From an uncultured Oscillospiraceae bacterium (GTDB lineage: Bacteria; Bacillota; Clostridia; Oscillospirales; Oscillospiraceae): a stretch of DNA of 64,000 nt. The DNA is taken from positions 9,562 through 73,561 of the forward strand of contig CAJTUE010000010.1 of NCBI GenBank assembly GCA_910579775.1, given 5' to 3'. The translations under genes were made by a program, and so were the position numbers. The notes under the pieces were generated by a model. The model saw only the letters and a list, made by a program, of their open reading frames with translations, ran no database searches and had not been told where the DNA came from. The stretch's first letter is position 1; each line of letters opens with the position of its first letter. Positions 57,058 to 64,000 of this stretch are shown here, piece after piece.

Positions 57058-60000
57058 CCAGAGGCTGGCCGTGGACAACACCGGCGGTCCTCTGTTGGTG
57101 TCCGCCGCCGCCGGAGCGGGCAAGACGCGGGTGCTGGTGGAGCGGCTTCTGGACCGGGTGGAGAAGGGCGCCGACGTGGACGAGTTCCTCATCATCACCT
57201 TCACCAAGGCGGCCGCCGCCGAGCTGCGTGAGCGGATCGGGCAGGAGCTCTCCAAGGCTCTGGCCCTCCGTCCGGCGGACCGGCATCTCCGCCGCCAGAT
57301 GAACCTGCTCTACGCGGCCCACATCTCCACCATCCATTCCTTCTGCCAGGACTTCCTGCGCCAGTGGGGCCACCTGCTGGACCTGGACCCCGACTTCCGC
57401 CTGTGCGACGAGGGGGAGGGGGACCTTCTTCTGCGGGAGGCGCTGGAGGATGTGCTGGAGCGTCACTACGCGGACCCGGACCCCGGCTTTGACCGGATGC
57501 TGGAGATCCTGGCCCCCGAGCGGGACGACAAGCCGTTGGTGGACACGACTCTGGAGCTGTATCAAAAACTGCGCAGTCACGCCAAGCCGAAGCAATGGCT
57601 GGACGACCAGCGGCGGGCCTATCTGGCGGAGGGGATCGCCGACGCCGCCGATACCCCTTGGGGGGCGTATCTGCTGGGGCGGATCACCGCCCTGGCCCGC
57701 TACTGGAGCCGCCGGCTGGAGGCGCTGGCGGAGGAGTGTGAAACGGGGGTGCCCCCATACTGTGAAAGCCTGCGGGTGACGGTGGAGGGGCTGAAGGCCC
57801 TCAGCGAGGCCAAGACCTGGGACGAGGCCCGTCTGCCGGAGTTCCCTGGCTTCAAGCGGCGGGGCAAGGAGGACGACGTGGACCTGGCGGAGCGGGCAAA
57901 GAGCCTGCGGGCCGCCTGTGAAAAACAGCTCAAGGGCGCGGGAGAGGGACTGGCCTACCGCAGTGACGAGCTGCTGCGGGACCTGCGGGAGACCGCCCCG
58001 GCGGTGGTGTGCCTGCTGGATTTGGTAGAGGAGCTGGACGCCGCCTATGCCAAGGCAAAGAGCCGCCGGAGCCTGCTGGACTTCAACGACCTGGAGCACC
58101 TGACCCTGGGCCTTTTGGAGGACCATCCCCAGGTGGCGGAGGAGGCGTCTGCCCGGCTGGTGGAGGTGATGGTGGACGAGTATCAGGACACCAATGGGGT
58201 GCAGAACGCCATCTTCTCCCTGCTCACAAGGGCGCGGGGGAACCTCTTTATGGTGGGGGATGTGAAGCAGTCCATCTACCGCTTCCGCCAGGCGGACCCT
58301 ACCATCTTTCTGGAGAAATACCGGGCCTATCCCAACGCGGACCGGGCGGAGGAGGGCCGGGGGCGGCGGGTGATTCTGGGGGAGAATTTCCGCTCCCGCC
58401 GGGAGGTCATCGACTGCGTCAACTTCCTCTTTGAAAATCTGATGAGCGAGACGGTAGGCGAGCTGGACTATGGCCCCGAGGAGGCTCTGCGCCCCGGCGG
58501 GGAGAAGCCGCCCCGGGACGACTGCGCCGCCGAATTCCACCTGATCGCCAACCCGAAGGACAGCGAGGAGGACGCGGACGACTCCATGACCGAGCCGCGG
58601 CTGGTGGCCCGGCGGCTGGCTCAGCTGATGGGGGAGGGATTTCAGGTAGACGACGGCCATGGCGGGACCCGGAATGTCCGGCCCAACGACATGGCCATCC
58701 TGCTGCGGGCACCCGGAAACGCTCTGGGCCGCTATAAACGTGCCCTCTACGAGGTGGGGCTGCCCTGGGCGGGGGACAAGGGGGAGGATATCTGGAGCTT
58801 TCCCGAGGTGGCGGCCGCCCTCTCCTATCTGGAGGTCATCGACAACCCGCGCCAGGACGTGCCCCTCATCGGAGTGCTCCGCTCCCCGCTGTATGACTTT
58901 GCCCCGGACCGTCTGGCCCGGCTGAAGGAGCGCAAGGGGGACGGGTGCTTTTACGACGCACTGTGCCGGGATGACGCGCTGGAGACCGTCGCCTTTCTGG
59001 CAGACCTGGAGGAGCTGCGTGGGCTCAGCCGGGACAAGAAGAGCTATGAGCTTTTGTGGGATATCTATTGCCGTAAGGGTCTGCTGGCCCTGTGCCCCGA
59101 GGAGCGCCGGGAGGGTCTGATGGCCCTCTACGGCTGGGCGCGGCGGTTCGAGAGCAACGGCCACAAGGGCCTGTTCGGCTTTCTGGATCATCTGCGCCGC
59201 CGCCGGGAACGGAAGGATAAAACGCTGACCACCGGAGGCGGCGGAGGAGGAGACGGGGTGCAGATCCTGAGCATCCACGGCTCCAAGGGCTTGGAATACC
59301 CGGTGGTGGCCGTGGCGGGTCTGGGCAAAAAGTTTAACCAGAAGGACATGAGCGCCAATATCCTCTTTCACCGCGCCCTGGGCCTGGGACCCAAGGGGCT
59401 GGACGACGCGCGCAGGATCCGCTATGCCACTCTGCCCCGCTGGGCGGTGCGAGAGAAGCTGGAGGAGGAGATGTGGGGGGAGGAGCTTCGGCTTTTATAT
59501 GTGGCCCTTACCCGGGCCAGGGAGAAGCTCATCATGACCTGCGCCATGCGGGAGCCGGAAAAGCAGGTGAGCGCGCTGCTGGAGCTGGCCCAGCTGCCCC
59601 CCGCGCCGGAGGACCTTCAGCGGCTGGACAGCATCGGGAAATGGGTGCTGACGGCGGCCCTCTGCCGCCCGGAGGCGGCTCCTCTGCGCCAGGGGATGCC
59701 CCTTCGTTCCACCCTGAGCGCGGCGGCGGAGTTCGGGATGCGGTGGCGCATGGAGCTTCACGACGGCCAGGACCTTCAGCTTCCCCCAAAGGCGGAGGGA
59801 GTGGTCACCGAGAGGGAGGAACTGCGTCTGGGCGAGCTGCCCGATTACACCTGGCGCTATCCCCACGCCGCCGCCGGGGCGCTGCCCTCCAAGCTCACCG
59901 CCACCCAGCTCAAGGGCCGGGAGGTGGACTTTGAGACAGAGGAGGACGCACAGCGCCGCCGTCCCGTCCTCTTTGACCGCCCGGATTTTGCCGAGGAGAA

Positions 60001-60526
60001 GGGTCTGACCCCCGGGGAGCGGGGCACCGCCCACCATGTGGTCATGCAGTTTCTGGACTTTTCTCAAACGAACAGCCTGGAGGCCGTGGACGCCGAGATC
60101 CGCCGGCTGGTGGACAAGGGCATCGTGGCCCGGCGGCAGGGGAACGCAGTAGACCGGCGGGTCATCCTGAACTTTTTCCGCTCCGACCTGGGCCGGGAGG
60201 TGCTGGCCGCGGGAGATGGGCTCCACCGGGAGTTCAAATTTTCCGTTCTGGAGCCCGCCGGGCGCTATTTTGCCGAGCTGGGCGAGGACGCGGAGGAGAC
60301 CGTTCTCCTCCAGGGGGTGGTGGACTGCTGGTTCGATACCCCGGAGGGGTTGGTCATTGTGGACTTTAAGAGCGACCGGGTCAGTGAAGAAACGGTTTGG
60401 GCGCGCGCCGAGAGCTACCGGCCCCAGCTGGAGGCCTATGCCGCCGCCCTCAGCCATCTGCTGGACCGTCCGGTGGCCCGGCGGGTGCTGTGGTTCTTCT
60501 CCCTGAGCCGCGCTGTGACGATTTAA
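57035..60526 (+). CDS. addA: AddA, helicase-nuclease subunit
   Basis: UvrD-family helicase with a C-terminal RecB-like nuclease. Walker A is VSAAAGAGKTRVLVERLL (about residues 23-34), motif II VDEYQDTNGVQ (about 381), motif III MVGDVKQSIYRFRQADPTIF and motif VI LLYVALTRAREKLIM. The nuclease motif is VVDCWFDTPEGLVIVDFKSD (about 1095-1114). 1163 residues, normal length. I start at ATG 57035 (MGFPLTVDQRLAVDN), behind gggaggtgatgagg. It pairs with addB for recombination repair. Confidence 0.95.
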   Translation: MGFPLTVDQRLAVDNTGGPLLVSAAAGAGKTRVLVERLLDRVEKGADVDEFLIITFTKAAAAELRERIGQELSKALALRPADRHLRRQMNLLYAAHISTIHSFCQDFLRQWGHLLDLDPDFRLCDEGEGDLLLREALEDVLERHYADPDPGFDRMLEILAPERDDKPLVDTTLELYQKLRSHAKPKQWLDDQRRAYLAEGIADAADTPWGAYLLGRITALARYWSRRLEALAEECETGVPPYCESLRVTVEGLKALSEAKTWDEARLPEFPGFKRRGKEDDVDLAERAKSLRAACEKQLKGAGEGLAYRSDELLRDLRETAPAVVCLLDLVEELDAAYAKAKSRRSLLDFNDLEHLTLGLLEDHPQVAEEASARLVEVMVDEYQDTNGVQNAIFSLLTRARGNLFMVGDVKQSIYRFRQADPTIFLEKYRAYPNADRAEEGRGRRVILGENFRSRREVIDCVNFLFENLMSETVGELDYGPEEALRPGGEKPPRDDCAAEFHLIANPKDSEEDADDSMTEPRLVARRLAQLMGEGFQVDDGHGGTRNVRPNDMAILLRAPGNALGRYKRALYEVGLPWAGDKGEDIWSFPEVAAALSYLEVIDNPRQDVPLIGVLRSPLYDFAPDRLARLKERKGDGCFYDALCRDDALETVAFLADLEELRGLSRDKKSYELLWDIYCRKGLLALCPEERREGLMALYGWARRFESNGHKGLFGFLDHLRRRRERKDKTLTTGGGGGGDGVQILSIHGSKGLEYPVVAVAGLGKKFNQKDMSANILFHRALGLGPKGLDDARRIRYATLPRWAVREKLEEEMWGEELRLLYVALTRAREKLIMTCAMREPEKQVSALLELAQLPPAPEDLQRLDSIGKWVLTAALCRPEAAPLRQGMPLRSTLSAAAEFGMRWRMELHDGQDLQLPPKAEGVVTEREELRLGELPDYTWRYPHAAAGALPSKLTATQLKGREVDFETEEDAQRRRPVLFDRPDFAEEKGLTPGERGTAHHVVMQFLDFSQTNSLEAVDAEIRRLVDKGIVARRQGNAVDRRVILNFFRSDLGREVLAAGDGLHREFKFSVLEPAGRYFAELGEDAEETVLLQGVVDCWFDTPEGLVIVDFKSDRVSEETVWARAESYRPQLEAYAAALSHLLDRPVARRVLWFFSLSRAVTI

Positions 60527-60584
60527 TTTGGTAAAATGATGAATTACCTATCTGAGCACTAGGGAATTTTAGGCGCATTCCCGG

Positions 60585-60613
60585 TTGACAAATCCGGCGG
60601 AGAAGGGTACAAT
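60585..60613 (+). promoter_or_regulatory. metNIQ promoter
   Basis: TTGACA (60585-60590), 17-bp spacer, TACAAT (60608-60613). The leader (about 55 bases) holds a small stem (aaatcc/ggattt) but no SAM riboswitch. Confidence 0.8.
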
Positions 60614-60676
60614 GTCGGTTAAATCCATGAGGATTTTAGCTTGTGCACAGATATTGGATAAGTGGGTGGAAGCAGC

Positions 60677-61426
60677 GTGATAGAAATACAGGGGCTGACA
60701 AAGGCATACCCCGTCAAGGGCGGCGGCACCTTTACCGCCATTGAGGGCATCGACCTGACCATTCAGGACGGTGATATCTTCGGCATCATTGGTATGTCGG
60801 GGGCGGGGAAGTCTACCCTGGTGCGCTGTATCAATCTGCTGGAGCAGCCGACAAAAGGGAGCATCCGCATTGACGGGGTGGAGGTCACCGCCGCCCGGGG
60901 CAAGGAGCTTCTGAAGTTGCGGCGGAAGATCGGGATGGTGTTTCAGAAGTTCAACCTTCTCATGCAGAGGACTATTCTGGACAATGTGGCCCTTCCCCTG
61001 GAGATCGCGGGGGTGGACAAGGCCGCGCGAATGTCCCGGGCCAAGGAGCTGCTGGAGCTGGTGGGTCTGGGCGACCAGGGAAGCAAATATCCTGCCCAGC
61101 TCTCCGGCGGACAGCAGCAGCGGGTGTCCATTGCCCGGGCCCTGGCCAACCATCCGTCTCTCATTCTCTGCGATGAGCCGACCTCGGCTTTGGATTCCCT
61201 CACCACCAACTCCATTTTGAAGCTCCTGCGGGACATCAACGCCAAGCTGGGAGTGACCATTATCATCATCACCCATGAGATTTCGGTGGTGGAAAAGATC
61301 TGCAACCGGGTGGCGGTCATTGACAGCTCTGTCATTGTAGAGCAGGACTCGGTGGCCGAGATCATGGCCCACCCCAAAGAAGATATCACGAAGAAGCTGC
61401 TGGGGGAGGTGAGCTGGGATGCTTGA
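60677..61426 (+). CDS. metN: Methionine ABC transporter ATP-binding protein
   Basis: ATPase of a methionine/D-methionine importer. Walker A IIGMSGAGKSTLVRCINLLE, Q-loop MVFQKFNLLMQRTILDNVAL, signature LSGGQQQRVSIARALA, Walker B LILCDEPTSALDS, H-loop IIIITHEISVVEKICNR. 249 residues, without the long C-terminal ACT-like (NIL) domain found in Escherichia MetN, so the usual substrate-level transinhibition may be absent. It starts at GTG 60677 behind ggtggaagcagc; the frame upstream to 60662 is not needed. It overlaps metI. Confidence 0.92.
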   Translation: MIEIQGLTKAYPVKGGGTFTAIEGIDLTIQDGDIFGIIGMSGAGKSTLVRCINLLEQPTKGSIRIDGVEVTAARGKELLKLRRKIGMVFQKFNLLMQRTILDNVALPLEIAGVDKAARMSRAKELLELVGLGDQGSKYPAQLSGGQQQRVSIARALANHPSLILCDEPTSALDSLTTNSILKLLRDINAKLGVTIIIITHEISVVEKICNRVAVIDSSVIVEQDSVAEIMAHPKEDITKKLLGEVSWDA

Positions 61427-62102
61427 GGCGTTGAGCGCGTTCTTTGCGCAATATGGGAACCTTCTCCGGGAGGGTACGATCGACACGCTGATCATGGTCT
61501 CGGTGACCACGGTGTTCGCCTATCTGCTGGGCCTTCCGCTGGGGGTGCTTTTGAACATCACCAAGCCTGACGGCATCTGGCCCCATAAGGGGTTCAACAG
61601 TGTGGTGGGCTGGATCACCAATCTGGGCCGATCGCTGCCCTTCCTGATTTTGATGATCCTTCTGCTGGACTTCACCAAGCTCATTGTGGGCACCAAGATC
61701 GGTGTGCGCGGGGCGATCGTTCCGCTCATTATCTCCGCGACTCCCTTTGTGGCCCGGATGGTGGAAAGCTCCCTGGCGGAGGTGGACAGCGGTGTGCAGG
61801 AGGCGGCCCAGTCCATGGGAGCCACGGTGCCTCAGATCGTGTTTAAGGTACTGCTGCCGGAGGCGATGCCCTCGCTGACGCTGGGCGGGTCCATCTCCAT
61901 GGTGACCATTCTGGCGTACACCGCCATTGCCGGCACCATCGGGGCGGGCGGCCTGGGGGACTTGGCCATCCGCTATGGCTACAACCGCAAGGTGGCCTCC
62001 ATGATGTGGGCCTCAGTGATCATTCTGGTCATCCTGGTGCAGATCATCCAGTCGGTGTTTAGCTTTGTGTCCCGGAAAATCGACAAGCGGGTACGCTTGT
62101 GA
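61419..62102 (+). CDS. metI: Methionine ABC transporter permease
   Basis: Integral-membrane permease of 227 residues with about five helices: IDTLIMVSVTTVFAYLLGLP, then FLILMILLLDFTKLIVG. The EAA-type cytoplasmic motif is AAQSMGATVPQIVFKVLLPE, which docks on MetN. Helices of ISMVTILAYTAIAGTIGAGG and VIILVILVQIIQSVFSFV follow. It matches the MetI subfamily in length and pattern. It overlaps metN by eight bases and precedes the binding-protein gene, the canonical N-I-Q order. Confidence 0.95.
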   Translation: MLEALSAFFAQYGNLLREGTIDTLIMVSVTTVFAYLLGLPLGVLLNITKPDGIWPHKGFNSVVGWITNLGRSLPFLILMILLLDFTKLIVGTKIGVRGAIVPLIISATPFVARMVESSLAEVDSGVQEAAQSMGATVPQIVFKVLLPEAMPSLTLGGSISMVTILAYTAIAGTIGAGGLGDLAIRYGYNRKVASMMWASVIILVILVQIIQSVFSFVSRKIDKRVRL

Positions 62103-62141
62103 ATCCACATAAATAAACCAATCAAAAAGAGGATGATATCT

Positions 62142-62993
62142 ATGAAAAAGAAGCTGATTGCACTGTCCCTGGCTGTTGTGCTGGTCCTTGCGCTGGCTGC
62201 CTGCACGGGCGGCACGGAGCCCACCCAGCAGCCCGGCGCGTCCAATACCCCCAAGACCGAGACGGTGAAGCTGAAGGTCGCCGCCTCCGCCACCCCCCAC
62301 GCCGAGATTTTGGCCCAGGTGAAGGATGAGCTGGCGGAGCAGGGCATCGACCTGGTGGTCACCGAGTACGGCGACTACGTGATCCCCAACACCGCCGTGG
62401 AGGACGGGGACGAGGACGTGAACTACTTCCAGCACCAGCCCTATCTGGACCAGTTCAACGCGGAGAACAACACCCACCTGGTGAGCGTGGCCGCCATCCA
62501 CTATGAGCCGCTGGGCATTTACCCGGGCAAGACCGCCGCTCTGGCCGACCTGCCCGACGGGGCGCTCATCGGTGTGCCCAACGATGCTACCAACGAGGCT
62601 CGCGCCCTCCAGCTGCTGGAGGCCCAGGGGCTCATTAAGGTGAGGGAGGGGGCCGGTCTCAACGCCACCCCCAATGACATCGTGGACAATCCCCGGAACC
62701 TGAAGTTCAAGGAGCTGGAGGCCGCCATGCTGCCCAACGTGACCACCGAAATGGACCTGGCGGTCATCAACGGAAACTATGCCCTTCAGGCGGGCTTCTC
62801 CTCCGCCAAGGACGCCCTGGCTCTGGAGGACGCCCAGTCCGAGGCCGCCCAGACCTTTGCCAACGTCATCGTGGTGAAGGAGGGCAACGAGAACAACGAG
62901 GCGGTCAAGGCCCTGGTGAAGGCCCTTCAGAGTGACAAGGTGAAGGACTACATCAACAGCACCTACGAGGGCAACGTCCAGCCTATCTTCTAA
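62142..62993 (+). CDS. metQ: Methionine-binding lipoprotein MetQ
   Basis: Substrate-binding lipoprotein of the NlpA/MetQ family, 283 residues. The lipid signal LALSLAVV... ends in ALAACTGG, with the lipidated Cys. The mature part shows VKLKVAASATPHAEILAQVK, YGDYVIPNTAVEDGDEDVNY and YFQHQPYLDQFNAEN, all typical of the family; the C-terminus reads VKDYINSTYEGNVQPIF. It captures methionine outside the membrane for MetI/MetN. I start at ATG 62142, after gaggatgatatct. It closes the operon before a strong terminator. Confidence 0.94.
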   Translation: MKKKLIALSLAVVLVLALAACTGGTEPTQQPGASNTPKTETVKLKVAASATPHAEILAQVKDELAEQGIDLVVTEYGDYVIPNTAVEDGDEDVNYFQHQPYLDQFNAENNTHLVSVAAIHYEPLGIYPGKTAALADLPDGALIGVPNDATNEARALQLLEAQGLIKVREGAGLNATPNDIVDNPRNLKFKELEAAMLPNVTTEMDLAVINGNYALQAGFSSAKDALALEDAQSEAAQTFANVIVVKEGNENNEAVKALVKALQSDKVKDYINSTYEGNVQPIF

Positions 62994-63045
62994 GCGCGGG
63001 CTCAAGGAGTAGGCCGGACTGCGCCAACCAATAAAAAGCAAAGAT

Positions 63046-63087
63046 AAAGACCCCCTATGTAGGTTTCCTACATAGGGGGTCTTTTGA
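63046..63087 (+). terminator. Terminator of metNIQ
   Basis: A 17-bp perfect stem (aaagaccccctatgtag / ctacatagggggtcttt) with loop gtttc is followed by a short T-run. It may also end the convergent DUF6465 gene. Confidence 0.9.
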
Positions 63088-63107
63088 TCGAGAAACGAGG
63101 TGGCAGA

Positions 63108-63509
63108 TCAGATGTCCGCGCTGCCGCTGGTCTTGCCGTTGATCACGTAGTAGGCCTTCCGCTCCTCGGGCTTGATATAAACCGTCAGGGAGCTGATGCC
63201 GCTGCGCTGATGTCCAGCGGCGACATAGGCGGCGATGACCTGCTCCTTGACCGCGTCCACGTCCCACTCATTCCCGGCGGCCTGGATCACCAGAGTCTCC
63301 GCGACCTTCTTGGCAGCGGTCTTTACGGCGGTGGCCTTCTTGGGAGCGGCCTTTTTCGCAGCGGGCTTCTTGGCGGCGGCCTTCTTGGGGGCAACCTTCT
63401 TGGGCTCGGCTTTCTCTGCGACAGCCTTCTTGGGCTCGGCCTTCACGGCGACGGACGGCTCCTTCACGGAGGAGGGGGAAACGGTCGTTGTCTTCTTTTC
63501 TGTGGCCAT
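63108..63509 (-). CDS. Lysine-rich DUF6465 protein (histone-H1-like N-terminus), 133 aa
   Basis: Residues 1-70 are made of Lys/Ala/Pro repeats (KAEPKKAVAEKAEPKKVAPK, AAAKKPAAKKAAPKKATAV), like eukaryotic histone H1 tails or bacterial HupB tails. Residues 75-133 form a small folded domain (ETLVIQAAGNEWDVDAVKEQ, KPEERKAYYVINGKTSGSAD) of the DUF6465 type. The tail should bind DNA or RNA without sequence preference, so a chromatin or spore-DNA role is plausible but unproven. I start at ATG 63509 behind aggaggcgccagttt; the longer frame is not needed. Confidence 0.8.
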   Translation of the reverse strand: MATEKKTTTVSPSSVKEPSVAVKAEPKKAVAEKAEPKKVAPKKAAAKKPAAKKAAPKKATAVKTAAKKVAETLVIQAAGNEWDVDAVKEQVIAAYVAAGHQRSGISSLTVYIKPEERKAYYVINGKTSGSADI

Positions 63510-63831
63510 AAACTGGCGCCTCCTGTTCAATCTATTTTGTGGTATGTTGCAAGTAGAAAAAACGACAGTATGATTATATGGTATTATGGAGAAAAATGCA
63601 ATAACATTGTTGCACAAAATTGAAGGAAAACGTCCCTGTTTTATTATCCCAAAGACATTGGTTATATTTTCTCAGCTTCACTCAAATAGTACCGAATACA
63701 GTGCGCTAACCGCCAAATCACACTATATCTTGTGTAAAATGTTCTGGTATGTCGGGAGTGCCATTTCAGGTTTACACCAAGTTTACACCATTTGAAGAAA
63801 AGCTCGATGTGGTTTTCAAATTTCTTGCGAA
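63510..63831. other. AT-rich gene-free stretch with iteron-like direct repeat
   Basis: No frame here has a ribosome binding site and a recognisable product. The sequence is clearly richer in A and T than the rest of the window. It holds gtttacacca twice with one base between (63770-63779 and 63781-63790), and a partial inverted match (tgtgtaaaa) near 63731. It may be an attachment, integrase or replication-protein binding site, or the edge of an inserted element. Confidence 0.4.
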
Positions 63832-63832
63832 A

Positions 63833-63877
63833 CAAAAAAAAGAGGGCGTAAGTATCGTCTTTGATACCTACGCCCTC
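63833..63877 (-). terminator. Terminator of the minus-strand gene at the right edge
   Basis: On the minus strand the arms gagggcgta and tacgccctc (with further gtatc/gatac pairing, one bulged base) form a long stem followed by a run of T residues (plus-strand aaaaaaaa at 63833-63840). Confidence 0.88.
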
Positions 63878-63888
63878 AATTTATTGGT

Positions 63889-63999
63889 CTACATATCCTC
63901 ATGCCCCATCTGGCTTTCCTGCCACTCCATATAGGCACGCTTGATATTTGCAATCGCCAGCACCGCCCGATTATTTTCATATTCCGGGTGATTCTTACA
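63889..63999 (-). CDS. 3' end of an unidentified gene (partial)
   Basis: On the minus strand, one frame is open from the window edge to a TAG at 63889-63891, giving CKNHPEYENNRAVLAIANIK then RAYMEWQESQMGHEDM as the last 36 residues. A strong terminator follows 12 bases later, which supports a real gene end. The sequence is helical, charged and not recognised. It differs in base composition from the chromosome to its left, so it may belong to another element. Only the C-terminus can be seen. Confidence 0.6.
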   Translation of the reverse strand, partial: CKNHPEYENNRAVLAIANIKRAYMEWQESQMGHEDM

Positions 64000-64000
64000 A

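Noticed and set aside
56855..59371. Long minus-strand frame opposite addB/addA (over 800 residues)
   Set aside because: Composition is typical of an antisense shadow and the plus strand has unmistakable helicase and nuclease motifs.
60614..60676. SAM riboswitch ahead of metNIQ
   Set aside because: The leader is too short and lacks the paired elements of S-box RNAs; only a six-base stem is present.

Overview
The window looks like a chromosomal segment of a GC-rich, spore-forming Clostridia bacterium, probably an Oscillospiraceae member of the Flavonifractor/Pseudoflavonifractor/Intestinimonas kind. This rests on the HrcA-CIRCE dnaK operon, spoVAD/spoVAE, a SigH-like sigma factor, AddAB in place of RecBCD, a cyclic ArgJ-type arginine cluster, YetF/DUF4363 and DUF6465 proteins, and GC-rich 'GTAGGGGC' intergenic repeats. 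The assignment is inferred from gene content; no database was searched.

Positions 1-9322 are mobile DNA of phage type. A tightly coupled operon (91-3987) encodes unknown phage proteins, an XRE protein, a TOPRIM protein and a DUF6273 protein. It runs in frame through a truncated DEDDh exonuclease into a CHAP-glucosaminidase-LysM endolysin, followed by a holin and an HK97-gp10-like protein. Next come a PH-domain membrane protein, two XRE regulators (one behind a promoter with a perfect palindromic operator) and an IS30-family transposase. Glutamate codon choice shifts at the exonuclease/endolysin junction, so the region looks like a mosaic or a prophage remnant.

Positions 9413-19401 read mostly on the minus strand: rpiB, a PHP phosphatase and a PMT-type glycosyltransferase; the hrcA-grpE-dnaK-dnaJ heat-shock operon behind a consensus promoter and a perfect CIRCE; ferritin; and bioY. 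bioY is divergent from birA, with two identical-format BirA operators between them. Then follow an ECF sigma factor with a His-rich membrane partner, a small Gln/Asn-rich protein (46 aa) and nrdR.

Positions 23553-32130 hold the arginine cluster argG-argH-PAS-argC-argJ-argB-argD-argF, which takes glutamate to arginine except for carbamoyl phosphate. It begins with ARG-box-like sequence and a leader terminator. Positions 32137-46406 carry an EF-G-like GTPase, yetF/DUF4363, ruvC-ruvA-lipoprotein-ruvB-glmM, a SigH-like sigma factor, a zinc-ribbon protein, a CAP/SLH surface protein, guaB, an acyl-ACP thioesterase and spoVAD-spoVAE.

Positions 46506-62993 carry a DUF4830 protein, a pseudouridine synthase, a CdaR/PucR-like regulator with ftsE-ftsX-M23 peptidase-S41 protease, a CysE-like transferase, addB-addA and metNIQ. 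The right end holds a lysine-rich DUF6465 protein, a gene-free AT-rich stretch with a small direct repeat, and the 3' end of an unidentified minus-strand gene. No rRNA, tRNA or CRISPR was recognised. The most unusual items are the exonuclease-endolysin chimera with its repressor/transposase cassette, the His-rich sigma-factor partner, and the argG leader hairpin.
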